Of a stretch of 20,432 nucleotides of DNA, positions 1 through 9,367 are shown in pieces. The position numbers were made by a program, and so were the translations under genes. The stretch is from positions 1,114,649-1,135,080 of the forward strand of contig JAKMXF010000310.1 in the NCBI GenBank assembly GCA_024704765.1, given 5' to 3'. This stretch comes from Oopsacas minuta. Lineage: Eukaryota > Porifera > Hexactinellida > Lyssacinosida > Leucopsacidae. Position 1 is the first letter of the stretch; each line of letters begins with the position of its first letter. A model generated the notes under the pieces. It was given only the letters and a program-made list of their open reading frames with translations, searched no databases and was not told the DNA's origin.

Positions 1-996
1 GACACTTGCTCAAGCAGATCGGGTACGTCTGCTGGTCGGGCGGACACAAGGGCTGGTATCTTCCGGATGCGCATAGCCTGCTCTTCGTCATGTGTGTAGT
101 CAGACTGCACATGGTGCCAGATATTCTGTGTGAGGTGGAAGAAGCAGCACTTCACTACTGTGTTAGGCCAGACATGCTCAAAGCTGTTAATTGCGCCCCT
201 TCTCAAAGTCCAGGAGCATCTGTTCAGGCTGGGCAAGAGGACAGAGTAGGCGGATCTGCTCCCACATCCTACAGTAGGTATCCTCTGTCTTGTTGGGCAG
301 TAGCACGAACAGACTCAGTAACAGATGACCGGTCTTCATAGGATCGTCTCCTCCGCGGAGTCCATGCACCATATATACCTGGGCGAAGAAGGGGAGGGGA
401 GGCGCCGTCTTGAAGGTACCATCAGCTAGCCAGATCTTGCTTTGCTGTTGCATCCCGAGGTTGCGTTGTGTCCCGAAGATGAGGAATCTATGTGCATCGT
501 CTTCCCCAGAGTCATAGAGTAGGAACTGTTCCCCCTTGGCTGTCCGCTGGTATTCTGAAGGTAGAACCAACTCTACTAGGGCGGTAGGCTCTCCTGGAGC
601 TGATAGTACACTTATATGCTGACGCTGTATCGTCCGCTTCAGGCTGTCCAGCTTAAGTAGTTTAGCAGCAGTACCCTCTGATGCTGTTAGCATACCCTCA
701 CCGATTATGTGGTGTGAGCTATCCTGTGTGTTCCGTGCTTTCCTCTTGATGCCTGCATTTATCTCACTGCAGGCCGTAGCCTGCACATCGGATGCATGCA
801 GATGCTCATTCGTACGCTTCACTATCTCCATTCCCTTCATATGAACCCTTGCTCTACACTTTCCTCTCTGCTGACACTGCCAATGTGTCATCTCTCCAAC
901 TCACCTGTCCATCAAATAAAGGTAGCGTCCTTCAAGCAGCTTTTGTCCTCCCTTACTTGTTCTGATCAGCCGGTAAGAGGGCTGATCAGGGTCCAT
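1..996 (-). pseudogene. FLYWCH zinc finger + MULE transposase-like gene, broken and cut by the window edge
   Basis: Read on the minus strand from ATG 996-994. A FLYWCH-type domain comes first: Gly/Leu/Tyr-rich start (about 960-905), then WxC, with C at 876-874 and 858-856 and HxH at 804-796. A MULE-type DDE transposase core follows. The motif ADGTF puts the first catalytic Asp at 423-421; an LLPNKTEDTY helix motif follows; LLDFE puts the second Asp at 210-208. The third acidic residue would lie beyond the window. In the family this enzyme cuts and rejoins DNA ends; FLYWCH fingers bind DNA. Two breaks are visible. An in-frame TGA at 903-901 falls inside the FLYWCH domain, with the domain continuing in the same frame. 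An extra G in the G-run at 196-199 ends the frame at 187, while the expected continuation (GAINSFEHVWP, then a CCFFHLTQ motif) runs on in the next frame to position 1. I infer a decayed Mutator-like element. A domesticated host gene is less likely given both breaks. No terminal repeat is in the window. Confidence 0.85.
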
Positions 997-1394
997 TGAT
1001 AAAACGACGAGTTGTTGAAAGAATATAAAAATGTTGGAAAATAATATGTGGCTGAAAATGTAAGCTGTAAAATAATACAGTTGCAACATTAAATAGAACT
1101 ACACAAGTGAATTTACATGTTTACTGGCAAACATACAAATTCATTTCCCATCTTCTCCATCAATTGAATTAATTCCTGATATAAATTCGTTACCTTTACT
1201 ATAAATCATCTTACTTCACTTTGCTAACAACAGAACTTTTATGTTTAGGTTCACGATATCACTACTGTAACATTAGATTCTTCTGAAATTATTCATCCAA
1301 AATTAATTAATTATATTTGCAATATAATTAGCCATGTAAAACCTATTAAATTATTAACAAAAATTGACGAATCAAAAGTGGAGCGAAATGTCGG
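997..1394. other. A+T-rich stretch without recognisable gene
   Basis: This lies upstream of the MULE-like reading frame. It holds short A/T runs and no ORF of note, no tRNA and no clear repeat. It could contain the 5' untranslated end of the MULE element, but I see no terminal inverted repeat. Confidence 0.4.
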
Positions 1395-1422
1395 TATCCT
1401 AAATGGAATATTGATACGTCAG

Positions 1423-1788
1423 CAGGGTTGGGTTTAAGTACTTTAGAAAGTACTTAAGTACAAGTACAATTACAATTGAAATGAAAGTACTTTTGAACGA
1501 TTGATTCCTACCACTGCTTGTTACTTTTAGCAAAGTTTGTACTGCTTTACTTAATAAATATACCACACATCAAGGATATTCTAGTGAGCTTGCACTGCAA
1601 TAATCAACAATAGAAACTATCGTGTTGATCAATAAATTGGCAACAAAGCAAACAATCATTCAGTTAATAATAGCAGTTCAAAAAGTACTTGTAAAGTAAT
1701 TTAAATTTCAAGTACATTTGGACAGTATTTAAGTACATTTGATTAAACGAAAAGTAATTAAGTACAATTGTACTTGAACTCAACCCTA
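1423..1788. mobile_element. Non-autonomous hAT-type MITE
   Basis: It starts CAGGGTTGGGTTTAAGTAC and ends with the inverse of AGGGTTGAGTTCAAGTAC (16 of 18 matching). About ten AAGTAC/GTACTT motifs cluster inside both ends, as sub-terminal repeats do in hAT elements. The flanking octamers are TACGTCAG (1415-1422) and TATGTAAG (1789-1796), a decayed 8-bp target duplication with 6 of 8 matching. Copy B of the host palindrome carries the uninterrupted site ATTGATATGTAAGAATTCAC near 6908, confirming this as an insertion. It has no coding capacity. Confidence 0.8.
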
Positions 1789-2309
1789 TATGTAAGATTC
1801 ACAAAAGTCAAAATTTTCAGATGGAAGTGACGTCATTTGTTAGCGTAATAGGCAAATATATATTAAAAACTGCTCCATCCTTGCAACCATGTGGAACGTG
1901 GCATTTTCTGAGCCTTCGAACAGACCATGAATTGCAGGTATTTTGTGAATATCCTCTTATACATCGATAATTGCGGAAATTACGGTCAAATTTGGGTAGC
2001 CATTTATACTATACACCAACTTCCCATAATCTTGGAATATATTTGATATGATAACCCTAAAGAATAATCCGCAATCTCAAAAATGACCATATATGGGCAT
2101 ATTCATGATTACATCATATTAGCAAGAGATCTCATATCAAAATGTATTACAAGGATTTTTAGTCATGTGTATACTAAATATTGGCTATGCTGAATTGATC
2201 ATAATTGAAACAATTATCGAGTTACAAGAGGAAATTAACAAACATATGACATCCGAGGTCTGTGGTATAGCTCAGAAAATGCCAACTTTATCATGGCAAA
2301 TCATGTATA

Positions 2310-2492
2310 CAGTCAAACCTCATTAATACGTATACCAAGGAACTGTCGAGATTTGTACTCCTAATCAGGAGTACATATTAACCGAAGCAAAAACAATTGA
2401 ATAACCATTGTATGGACTAAAATTGTGGAAAATTCTGTTCGCCTTAACCGGAAATTCGTATTAAATGTGTTCGCATTAACGAGGTTTCACTG
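2310..2492. mobile_element. pogo/Tigger-type MITE (183 bp)
   Basis: Terminal inverted repeats CAGTCAAACCTCATTAATAC and, inverted, CAGTGAAACCTCGTTAATGC are flanked by TA on both sides (2308-2309 and 2493-2494). A TA target and CAGT ends are typical of pogo/Tigger members of the Tc1/mariner superfamily. It is non-coding and sits in the right arm of palindrome A, so it is younger than that element. Confidence 0.8.
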
Positions 2493-2760
2493 TATTTTGT
2501 ACAGAAACGATTTTAGATCATTTGGTATTTTAACATTTTGATCATAGATTAATAATTAACGTTCTACATGGTCGCAAAGATGGAGCAGTTTTTAATATAT
2601 ATTTGCCAATTAGGCTAACAAATGACGTCACTTCAGTCTGAAAATTTGCATAAATGTGGCTTTTGTGAATTCTTATATATCAATAATACATGTATTTGGC
2701 GAAAAATGTACTAGTTCTTATTATCGGCGATTATAGATTTTTCCCACTAAAATATATCGG

Positions 2761-3124
2761 GAATGTGGCATTAGTTCTACCCTTTAATTATGATTGTAGA
2801 GCTATATTTAATTAGGAGGGGATTAGGGATTTTGTTCACTACCTTATCGATCTGGGAGTTTTCATTTGTACTCGTTATTAAGCTACTTAGGGACGGGGAT
2901 GTGGAGTCCATGCTATTTTGTGTTTGAATGGACTTTTGTTTGATAAATTATTAGAAAAGTAGGCAAAATGGCGGATCGCTGGATTGTTTTGCTTATATAA
3001 CGTTTGTGCAGGTTTTTTAGAAATTTAAGGAAGCATTCAGTGTTCCTCAAAATATGAATTGGCCCTAAATAAGAGATATTTACAGCTAAAATACATTCGC
3101 TCTATCGACAACATAGCTAAAATA
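2761..3124. other. A+T-rich stretch, nothing recognised
   Basis: No ORF, RNA gene or repeat that I can support. It separates palindrome A from the short tandem repeats that follow. Confidence 0.35.
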
Positions 3125-3296
3125 GAATTCGACTTAATGTAAACAATGAAATTCGACCTAATGCCAACACACGGAATTCGACCTAATGCATGCGCCCCAA
3201 GTAGAAGCACTGCCAATTTTCCGAGTAGAACTATTGACTACTGTCACAATAGAATTAATGCCTACATATGCAGTAGAACTAATGCATGCGCCCCAA
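3125..3296. repeat. Short degenerate tandem repeats built on GAATTCGACCTAATGC
   Basis: Three units of about 24-25 bp start near 3125, 3148 and 3174, all containing AATTCGAC(C/T)TAATG. A 17-bp word, TAATGCATGCGCCCCAA, occurs identically at 3184-3200 and 3280-3296, and related pieces (GAATTAATGC, GTAGAACTAATGC) lie between. Reading frames on both strands here overlap the repeats and look spurious. Confidence 0.7.
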
Positions 3297-3366
3297 TATA
3301 TCCACTTCCTCTTATCCCTGGTCCAGTGAAATTGACTCAATGATCAGGCCTTATCTTTAGTCGGCT
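3297..3366 (+). repeat. Dispersed repeat, inverse partner at 19711-19770
   Basis: On the minus strand this reads ACTAAAGATAAGGC, a variable middle, then GGATAAGAGGAAGTGGATAT. The plus strand at 19711-19770 shows the same two blocks in the same order. The two copies therefore lie in opposite orientation about 16 kb apart. The family is unknown. Confidence 0.65.
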
Positions 3367-3375
3367 ATGCTCTAT

Positions 3376-3865
3376 ACCAAATTAGGTCAGTCATATAGGC
3401 CTACTTGGAATGCTTGTAGTTTGTGAGCTTTGGGGATTTCACACCTTTTCATAAATATCTAAATAATACAAATAATTCGGAACAAATAAATATTAGACCT
3501 GAAATATGTACTACGATTGAAAGGAAGTTATACATGGGATTGGTCCTATTGGCTTTACTAAAACATTATATACACTAAAGGCAATGGTGCTAATTGATGG
3601 ATTTGAACCAGGGACATGTTAAGTCAGTCATAGGAATGACAATTAATAGCGATAATATTGTGATAGTACACTTTGGCACGAATAAATATATTATTAAAAT
3701 TGAACAATACGCCTATTAATGTATGCATTGTTAAGTATAAATAACATCTAATTTCAACTTGTTTCGAATTATTTGCATTATTTCAATATATATCATGAAA
3801 AGGTGCGAAAACTAAAAACATAAACAAATTCCAAGTGGACCAATATGACCAACGAAATTCGCATA
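3376..3865. repeat. Second fold-back element (inverted arms of about 110 bp)
   Basis: The left arm (about 3376-3500) includes the reversed form of AATTATTTGTATTATTTAGA and of ACCTTTTCAT. The right arm (about 3746-3865) reads AATTATTTGCATTATTTCAA and ATGAAAAGGTGCGAAA, then TTCCAAGTGGACC. The reversed left arm aligns with it over about 100 bp with mismatches. The loop is about 245 bp and non-coding. The arms are unlike those of palindrome A, so I treat it as another family. Confidence 0.6.
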
Positions 3866-4789
3866 CACGACTTCCTATTCAGCAATAATATATTCAATAT
3901 CAATTGAACTAATGATTTTGCGATATCAATATTCACACACTGGCCAAACTTTATATAGAGCTAATAAGAGTTGTCTGTTCGGGTAGTTTAGAAGTCAATG
4001 ATCTAAAATAGAACGAGAAAACAGTAGACATACGATGATGTTGAAGATATCTTGGTGGTCAATGTCAGTTATATAGAGGCCAGATCCATTTAGTAAAGGG
4101 ACGGGAGGTCCATTCTAAAAGAAATAAATTGATAATAATTTCCAATAGAAAATAGAGGGTAGCGGATATTAAAGTATTCATATCCAGAGAGTTGAAAACA
4201 TCATCAAATATAATGAATGATATACGTAAATGATTGAATTACCTCAAGGTATATATTGAATGATGCCAGACATGATAATTCACTTGGTCCTAAAAGAATA
4301 AAAATAGAAAGGAAAAGTGATAGAAGAATCTCCCTAAAAATTAAATCCTAAGAAACCACGAATGTATTATGAATTTAGTGGAATATATTTGAAAAAGTTT
4401 AAGGATATCATATTAAATGTCATATTAAATGACGTGCCTAGGTTTGGTTTGACTTTCAATATTTAATCTATGTTATATTGAGTTAAGATTTGATGATTCC
4501 ATATGATGATAAGTAAAACAAACATTATATTAAGTGCCGAAAGATGCTTTATCCTGAGGACATATAATTACTGCATGAGCCCACCTGAATTGCAAAAGTG
4601 CCAAATAATAGAAACTTAACATATAGTATAGAATAAGTAATAGTTGACATAGGTAGTAATTAAAGAATTAGCGCACTGCACTCGCAAGCATATAATTAAC
4701 TAGGCACTTCGCTTGCTAGATGGATGTGAGGCAGCTGGATATTCAATTCGGGCCTTGAATTTAGATTAAGTATCCAAGGCAAAATTTCG
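3866..4789. other. A+T-rich stretch without recognised genes or repeats
   Basis: I see no long open frame, RNA gene or inverted repeat here. Old repeat remains are possible but not supportable by eye. Confidence 0.35.
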
Positions 4790-4965
4790 TATAAAGAGGA
4801 AACCGCTTAGAACGAACACATATAGCGAAATCACGGCTATTACGAATATACTTCCTCCATCCAGTTTGTTTTCATTTGATCCAATGATATCTACTCAGGC
4901 ATGCTATAACGAATACAGATATAACGAAATCAGGGTATAACGATTATTCTTACACTCCCAGTTAC
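4790..4965. repeat. Probable remnant of pogo/Tigger-like repeat
   Basis: Repeated words of the type TATAGCGAAATCACGG, ATTACGAATATA, TATAACGAATACAG and TATAACGAAATCAGGG recur here. They resemble the sub-terminal TATAACGAA words near the ends of Tigger-type MITEs such as the one at 12821. A similar patch (ATATAACGAATTAGGG, TATAGCGAATAA) lies at 5687-5735. No intact ends are visible. Confidence 0.4.
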
Positions 4966-5117
4966 ATTAGATTAAACATTCAGATCACGGTTAAAACGAA
5001 TTTAAGCTTACTGCAAAAAGTCTTTGATTTCCAAATAAGCGCGTTCCACTATTAATACACGGATAATATTGTGTTTGACAATTAAAATTGTGGTTTAGGG
5101 AAATTACTACTCCACAC

Positions 5118-5576
5118 TATAGTTAGAATCGGGCACATTTTCCAAAACCCGAGCCCGAGCCGAACCCGAAGTGAAAAATCCTCTAGACCAGTGGTTCTCG
5201 AATCCTTTTCTTCCCCACCTCATAATACAAATTTAAATCTCTCTTAATGGGATCTTTCCGGATTTGAACCGGTTGTTGTGCAGGCACCTCAGAAGAAATT
5301 TAACATCAATAATGTGCTAGTGACATTAAGACCAATATAAAATTTTCGGCCGGCAATTGAGAACCACTGCTCTAGAGTCTAGATCTCTAGTCAGCCAAGT
5401 GAGTTCCAAATGAGATGATGAGTTTAGAATTTTGTATAGATATAATATTTTTGAGTTCTAGGTAAATAATTTCAACTATTTGAATGATATGACTGTAGGC
5501 CACAATGTGCTAAGTACTAAATTATCACCAATGAACATGAAATCAACCTGAGCCCGAACCAATTCGAAAAACTCCA
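5118..5576. mobile_element. Decayed hAT-like element with CCCGAACCC-rich ends
   Basis: The left end (TATAGTTAGAATCGGGCACA, then CCCGAGCCCGAGCCGAACCCG, which is 21 bp, at about 5147-5169) matches the left end of the 13604-14593 element: GGAATCGGGTCCA, then CCCGAACCCGAACCC, then AAGTG. The right end (GAGCCCGAACCAATTCG at about 5550-5566) matches that element's right end. Without the nested 181-bp MITE the core is about 270 bp. I could not find a flanking duplication, so the limits are approximate. Confidence 0.5.
5189..5369. mobile_element. hAT-type MITE (181 bp), nested
   Basis: It begins CAGTGGTTCTCGAATCC and ends ATTGAGAACCACTG, so the terminal repeats share CAGTGGTTCTC(A/G)A. The flanking octamers are CTCTAGAC (5181-5188) and CTCTAGAG (5370-5377), matching at 7 of 8. 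CAGTGGTTCTCAA ends are a common hAT signature, and the window has a second member at 18977. It contains no coding sequence and lies inside the older element at 5118-5576. Confidence 0.85.
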
Positions 5577-6378
5577 ACATGACTCCAAATGTGTTTTACA
5601 CAAATTTGAGGGATTATATGATGAAACAATATACTAATTAGGCATTTCTTCCAAAATAGAGATAAACTATGTTTTTCCGTTTCACGTATATAACGAATTA
5701 GGGTTTATAGCGAATAAACTGTGACTGTCGCAATTAGTTAATTATTATAGTGTTCAATTGAGGTGCTGCGGGACTCAATAAACTCATTACGATGTGTCTC
5801 GATATAAAAGCGGCAATTTTCCCCTTTAACAGCCATTATTGGGCGGGCGAGAGGGGGTTCGGTAGTAAGTGGGAAATACAGTTGGGTTCCAGACCCACCC
5901 ACCCAACCAGTTACTACCAGATGTAACTGTTTTCAAAATGCAATTTTTGAAGAACCACCCCTATAATCCACAGAATGGTAGGTCTTAGTGTATAGAATTC
6001 CATGGAATATAATTAGAATTAATTGAATTAAAGTATGATTACGTAGTGTCTATTTACATCGGCCAGTCCCTGCCTATAGACACTTCGCAATGCATATTGT
6101 CTGATAACTACACATCATTGCTAAGCATATCTCGTTCGGATGATGGATTAACCAATGTATATTCACTGGGAACTCTGTGCATAAATAATGTCAAACTGTT
6201 ACTTGTGTACCTCTGTCACAATGCACGGAGTTAGCAGCGAATAGACATTGGAAATTCGTATAATTCTGAGAATGGAATGTTGACACATTCCTGCGTTGCT
6301 TGGGAAAATATATTAACAATAATATCCTAGATATGGAACGTGTGATTAATTACATAATATTTGTGAAAATTGATAATA
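5577..6378. other. Unassigned stretch with a Tigger-like scrap and a GC-rich hairpin
   Basis: 5687-5735 carries TATAACGAA-type words like those at 4790-4965. 5820-5930 is GC-richer. A short open frame at 6046-6234 has no recognisable domain and no supporting signals, so I do not call it a gene. Confidence 0.35.
5861..5918. repeat. Short hairpin-forming inverted repeat
   Basis: GGTAGTAA (5861-5868) pairs with TTACTACC (5911-5918). Inside them GTTGGGT faces ACCCACCCACCCAAC. The strand could fold into one imperfect stem. It may be the end of an unrecognised MITE. Confidence 0.45.
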
Positions 6379-6480
6379 GCTTCAATATATTTGCTAAAAT
6401 CATGAATTTTTGTACTTCTAATTAACAATGCACTACGTATATATTCCGAGACCAGAAAATAAGTATAGTTCCAGTCCTTA
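6379..6480 (+). repeat. Dispersed direct repeat, partner at 19072-19175
   Basis: Shared blocks in the same order are GCTTCA(A/G)TATATTTGC, ATCATGA(A/G)TTTTTGTACTT, CAATGCACT, CCAGAAAATAA and TAGTT(C/T)CAGTCCT. The two copies lie about 12.7 kb apart in direct orientation. No coding frame or known family is apparent. Confidence 0.7.
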
Positions 6481-6489
6481 TATGAATTT

Positions 6490-6565
6490 GGCTCAGGGCC
6501 GGCGAGAGGGGTTTGCTTGGGGTAAAACAGGTGGGCCCGGGCCTAATACGGGCCGGGTGGATTGG
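6490..6565. other. GC-rich patch (CAGGGCCGGCGAGAGGGG...GGGCCCGGGCC)
   Basis: This short island of high G+C in A+T-rich surroundings starts CAGGGCCGGCG at 6495, a start reminiscent of terminal ends of DNA transposons. I could not find a matching opposite end, so it is probably a truncated element. Confidence 0.3.
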
Positions 6566-6664
6566 AGGCATTCTTTAGTAATATAAAATACGTATGGAGT
6601 ATTTCTCATAAATGAAATCGATGATACGAATGTCATTTATAAGAGTATATTGTAAAAGATCATA

Positions 6665-6749
6665 CAGTAAACTTCGGATTTAACGACACTCATTTGGAAA
6701 ATCACAAAGGTCGTCATATACGATGTGTCGCTAAATCAGAAGTTGCTCC
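6665..6749. mobile_element. Short decayed pogo/Tigger-type MITE
   Basis: TA then CAGTAAACTTCGGATTTAAC at 6663-6684 faces the inverted GAGCAACTTCTGATTTAGCG ending about 6749. The next bases, CGACAC, also match between the ends. It is about 85 bp, with no coding capacity and no clean right TA. Confidence 0.55.
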
Positions 6750-6864
6750 AAATGTCTATTATATACCTTGATGGATTCCAATACTCATTTTAATATTGTA
6801 CAACGCTCTTGCGAACACCAAACCATACATATGACGAGCAAGTTTGCAGATAAATCCATAATCG

Positions 6865-7465
6865 TCGATAATAAGGAACTGGTACATTTTCACCTGAAAA
6901 TTTTATTATTGATATGTAAGAATTCACAATAGCCACATTCCTGAAAATTCTCAGATAGAAGTGACCTAATTTGTAAGGGTAATTGGCAAATATATAAGAA
7001 AACTACTCCATCTTTCAAACCATGTAGAACGTTAATTATTAATCTATGTTCAAAATGTTGATGCCAAATGATCTAAAGCCGTTTCCGTACAAAGCATAAG
7101 AACTTTTTCATGATAAAGTTCGTACGTTTCCGGGTTATCGTACAGACCATGGATGTCACATGTTTTGCCAATATCCACTTGAAACTCGATAATCGTGGAA
7201 ATTGTGGTCAAATCAGGATAGCAATTTGATAGTATACACTCAACTTCTCTTACCTTGTAATATATTTTGATATGATATTTCTCAAAATTCTAGCTCAATC
7301 TCAAAAATGACCATTGTGGGCATATTCATGATTACATCATTTGGCAAGAGATATCAAAAAGTATCACAAGGGTATGGGAAGTTGGGTGTATACTACAAAA
7401 TGAATATCCTGATTGACCATAATTTTCACGATTATCGAGTTAGAATTCTGGAAGAAAATTCACAG
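6865..7465. mobile_element. Fold-back element, copy B (right arm truncated)
   Basis: Same family as copy A. It shares TCGATAATAAG(G)AACT, ATTGATATGTAAGAATTCAC, GTAATTGGCAAATATATA, CTCGATAATCGTGGAAATTG, TTTTGATATGATAT, AAAATGACCAT and GGGCATATTCATGATTACAT. The right arm runs only from the centre (about 7330) to GATTATCGAGTTAGAATTC near 7450 and then stops, so the outer part of the right arm is missing. It carries no MITE at the sites interrupted in copy A, so it shows the empty sites. Confidence 0.7.
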
Positions 7466-7885
7466 ATTAGATGAATTTATTAAATAATTGTCTCGCAAAA
7501 TACAATAAGAGAGCAAAGTACTTCACACAAACAAAATATACAATTGTATATCGTGGATATACGGCTAAAATTTGAGTTGGGAATAGGTCGATTTTTGAAA
7601 TATATTAATAAACATAGTGGTGCAAACATACTTCGAATGTGCCACTTCTGACACTTGTGGCACAAATATGAAAATGCTAATAAGTCAACAAGATTTTTGC
7701 AAACAGTCCGAATATTTATCCTCGGGTAATATACACTCATAAAATCAGCTCGCAATTGTATCAGTATCTATATTGCACAGTCCAATAAACAAAAGTTCAT
7801 GAAAACTTATTAACTAATATCCTGACATTGATCACGTTTAATCTACATTTTCGTTTCTGAAATATTTCATGCTCATTTAAATGAA
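7466..7885. other. A+T-rich stretch, nothing recognised
   Basis: A 91-codon minus-strand frame (7480-7755) shows no domain, no biased codon pattern and no signal worth calling. I see no RNA gene or repeat. Confidence 0.35.
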
Positions 7886-8488
7886 TACGAGCCTTTGGCT
7901 CGTCGCTTCGCCATGAACTCGGCGCATTAGGCCTCGAGGTATTCAACGGAAAAACAAACAGACAAACAACAATAGAGATTAAATAATATTGATGTTGTTT
8001 ACAATATTCAGACTCAGCATACTCGTTATAGTCGTTGAAAGTATGATTCTACCTCAATTTTGAAATTTGTTTACTATATTCATAAAAACAACAATAAATG
8101 TAAATAAGAAAACTTGAAGATGCGAAATTCTGGTTCAGAATATAGTGTCATCCCTGTGTAGCCGTTGAAAGCAAACCTGTATGTATACTTTGAAAGTTGG
8201 CTAATTTGTTTACTATATATTCATAAAAACAACAATGAATTGACTTATGCTTAATCCAAAAGTGTGAAAATCGGATTCAGCATGTTCAATATATTTAGTG
8301 AAGTATTATTGAATTCTATTTTCTTCCTTGATAAACACGATAAATACATAGTTACGCGATAATTTCAAAATTGCATACTATAAATCCTTTCCTTGACACG
8401 GACAAACAAACAAACAAACAAACAAACAAACAAACAAACAAACAAACAACAAACAAACAGACAATCATTGAGATTTAATAATATAGAT
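7886..8488 (+). repeat. Composite dispersed repeat with microsatellite tail, copy 1
   Basis: Aligned in direct orientation with 13733-14484. Both start TAC(A/G)AGCCTTTGGC, carry CTTCG hairpin-like words and GGCGCATT, and contain one or two internal ends reading ACAAACAACAAT(T/A)GAGATT followed by AATAATAT. Both then share TTCAGACTCAGCATACTC, AAAGTATGATTCTACCTC, AATCCAAAAGTGTGAAAATC and TTCCTTGATAAACACGATAA. They finish in (ACAA/ACAG)n plus TTTAATAATATAGAT. Sub-units of roughly 110-130 bp with TTTGTTTACT and TTCATAAAAACAACAAT recur inside. A 3' microsatellite tail is typical of RTE-like non-LTR elements or SINEs using them; that class is my inference. No reverse transcriptase frame is present. 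Confidence 0.7.
8402..8459 (+). repeat. (ACAA)n microsatellite
   Basis: About 14 units of ACAA, with one shorter step (AACAACAAAC) near 8447-8453. It sits at the tail of the composite repeat. Its minus strand reads as a Cys-Leu-Phe-Val protein repeat, which is an artefact. Confidence 0.95.
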
Positions 8489-8946
8489 TTAGATTTTAGA
8501 CTGAAACCTGAAATCAGAACCTTGTAATAAGAAAGAATAAGAACTTCCATTGGAATTTTTGAATAATGTTGCAATGATTTGCGTAAAGTAGAGTAATTTT
8601 GAAATTTGCTATATCATGAAGTAGCCATTTTGGGGCTTTTGAGGCCGCATTTTGCGGCGTTGCCATGATTTTAAGTTAGGCTTCTGCCATCCCGGGCCCG
8701 TTTTATAATGTGAGAGATGTTGCACCTCTCAGTATTGCGGAAAATTACCTGCCAAATGTAAATGAAAAAGTAACTCCTACTTATAGCTAATAAATTCCAA
8801 AAAATCCTTGTTGACTAAATAATAAAGAAATCAGATATGCAATTCAACAAAATGAAATCAATAAGAAAAATCAATAGCAATTCTTGAATCTAGGATGGCA
8901 AAATCTTAATAAGCTGCCAAAAATGATGAAATAAATTCAAGGTAAT
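8489..8946. other. Unassigned stretch before the hAT element
   Basis: It contains two small hairpins, GCCGCATTTTGCGGC (8644-8658) and GAGAGATGTTGCACCTCTC (8712-8730), and a CCCGGGCCCG word near 8691. No gene is seen. Confidence 0.35.
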
Positions 8947-8954
8947 ATAGACAG
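8947..8954. repeat. Left target site duplication of the hAT element
   Basis: ATAGACAG directly precedes the terminal repeat and is identical to 11476-11483. Eight-bp duplications are diagnostic of hAT insertion. Confidence 0.95.
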
Positions 8955-8965
8955 CAGAGCTGCAA

Positions 8966-9046
8966 ATGGGTCAATGGGTCAGATGGGTCACTTTTTTAAG
9001 ATGGGTCAGTGGGTCATGGGTCATGCGTTAATGGGTCATGACCCAT
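8966..9046 (+). repeat. Left sub-terminal ATGGGTCA array
   Basis: ATGGGTCA or TGGGTCA occurs at 8966, 8974, 8983, 9001, 9010, 9016 and 9031, with a variant ATGCGTTA at 9023. The array closes with the perfect palindrome ATGGGTCATGACCCAT at 9031-9046. Spacing is mostly 7-9 bp. Such arrays bind the BED-type domain of hAT transposases in studied members (inferred here). Confidence 0.9.
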
Positions 9047-9300
9047 CAAATTTTTATTTATATACTATGTAGGCTTAAAAGAGTTATTTGTCAATTAGAA
9101 AACCTTCTAAATAGAGTTAATAGAGGTGGTCATTATACTAAATGTTTGGAATACTACAAGTGAGAGTCATATTATGTCTTCAGGTGTAGTAACTGCAATC
9201 ATCAATTAAGTTTTCGTGTCTTAATCTTATCGGCAAACCTACTATGTACAATATTACCGGAATCTTAGGATTGCAATTCAAATAGACAGAAATCTTCAAG

Positions 9301-9313
9301 TATAAATATATAT
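9301..9313 (+). promoter_or_regulatory. Possible TATA box of the transposase gene
   Basis: TATAAATATATAT lies 55 bp before the start codon at 9368, inside the element. Placement fits a core promoter, but the region is A+T-rich, so chance is a real alternative. Confidence 0.35.
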
Positions 9314-9367
9314 CTAGACTGACAGTTTTCATTTATATATTCCTCTGAGATCTACTTACTGTAGTGA

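Larger units (their letters stand above)
1395..2760. mobile_element. Large fold-back (palindromic) element, copy A, with two nested MITEs
   Basis: The left side (1789-2090) and the right side (2110-2745, reversed) are inverted copies of each other. Blocks shared in inverse orientation include the segment around GAAGTGACGTCATTTGTTAG (1826 on plus; near 2635 on minus), TGGCATTTTCTGAG (about 1901 and 2286), and the core with ATATGATA/TATCAT flanking a short spacer at about 2060-2150. It carries no coding capacity. The left arm is interrupted by a hAT-type MITE (1423-1788) and the right arm by a pogo-type MITE (2310-2492). The same core occurs in copies B (6865), C (17050) and D (17941). The transposase class is unknown. 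Very long inverted arms are known in some MULE- and foldback-type elements, so the link is only inferred. Outer limits are approximate. Confidence 0.75.

Noticed and set aside
6-341. Plus-strand open frame of 111 codons
   Set aside because: It lies antisense to the MULE transposase, whose motifs on the minus strand are unmistakable.
3146-3343. Overlapping open frames on both strands
   Set aside because: They are caused by short tandem repeats; no domain, and opposite-strand frames over the same repeats are typical artefacts.
5147-5170. Telomere-like CCCGAACCC repeats (also near 13645 and 14572)
   Set aside because: They are irregular, short, and located at ends of hAT-like elements, so they are element sequence.
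8365-8574. Minus-strand frame with a Cys-Leu-Phe-Val protein repeat
   Set aside because: It is the translation of the (ACAA)n microsatellite.
8966-9046. CRISPR-like array
   Set aside because: Repeat units are 7-8 bp with no spacers, and the context is a eukaryotic hAT element.
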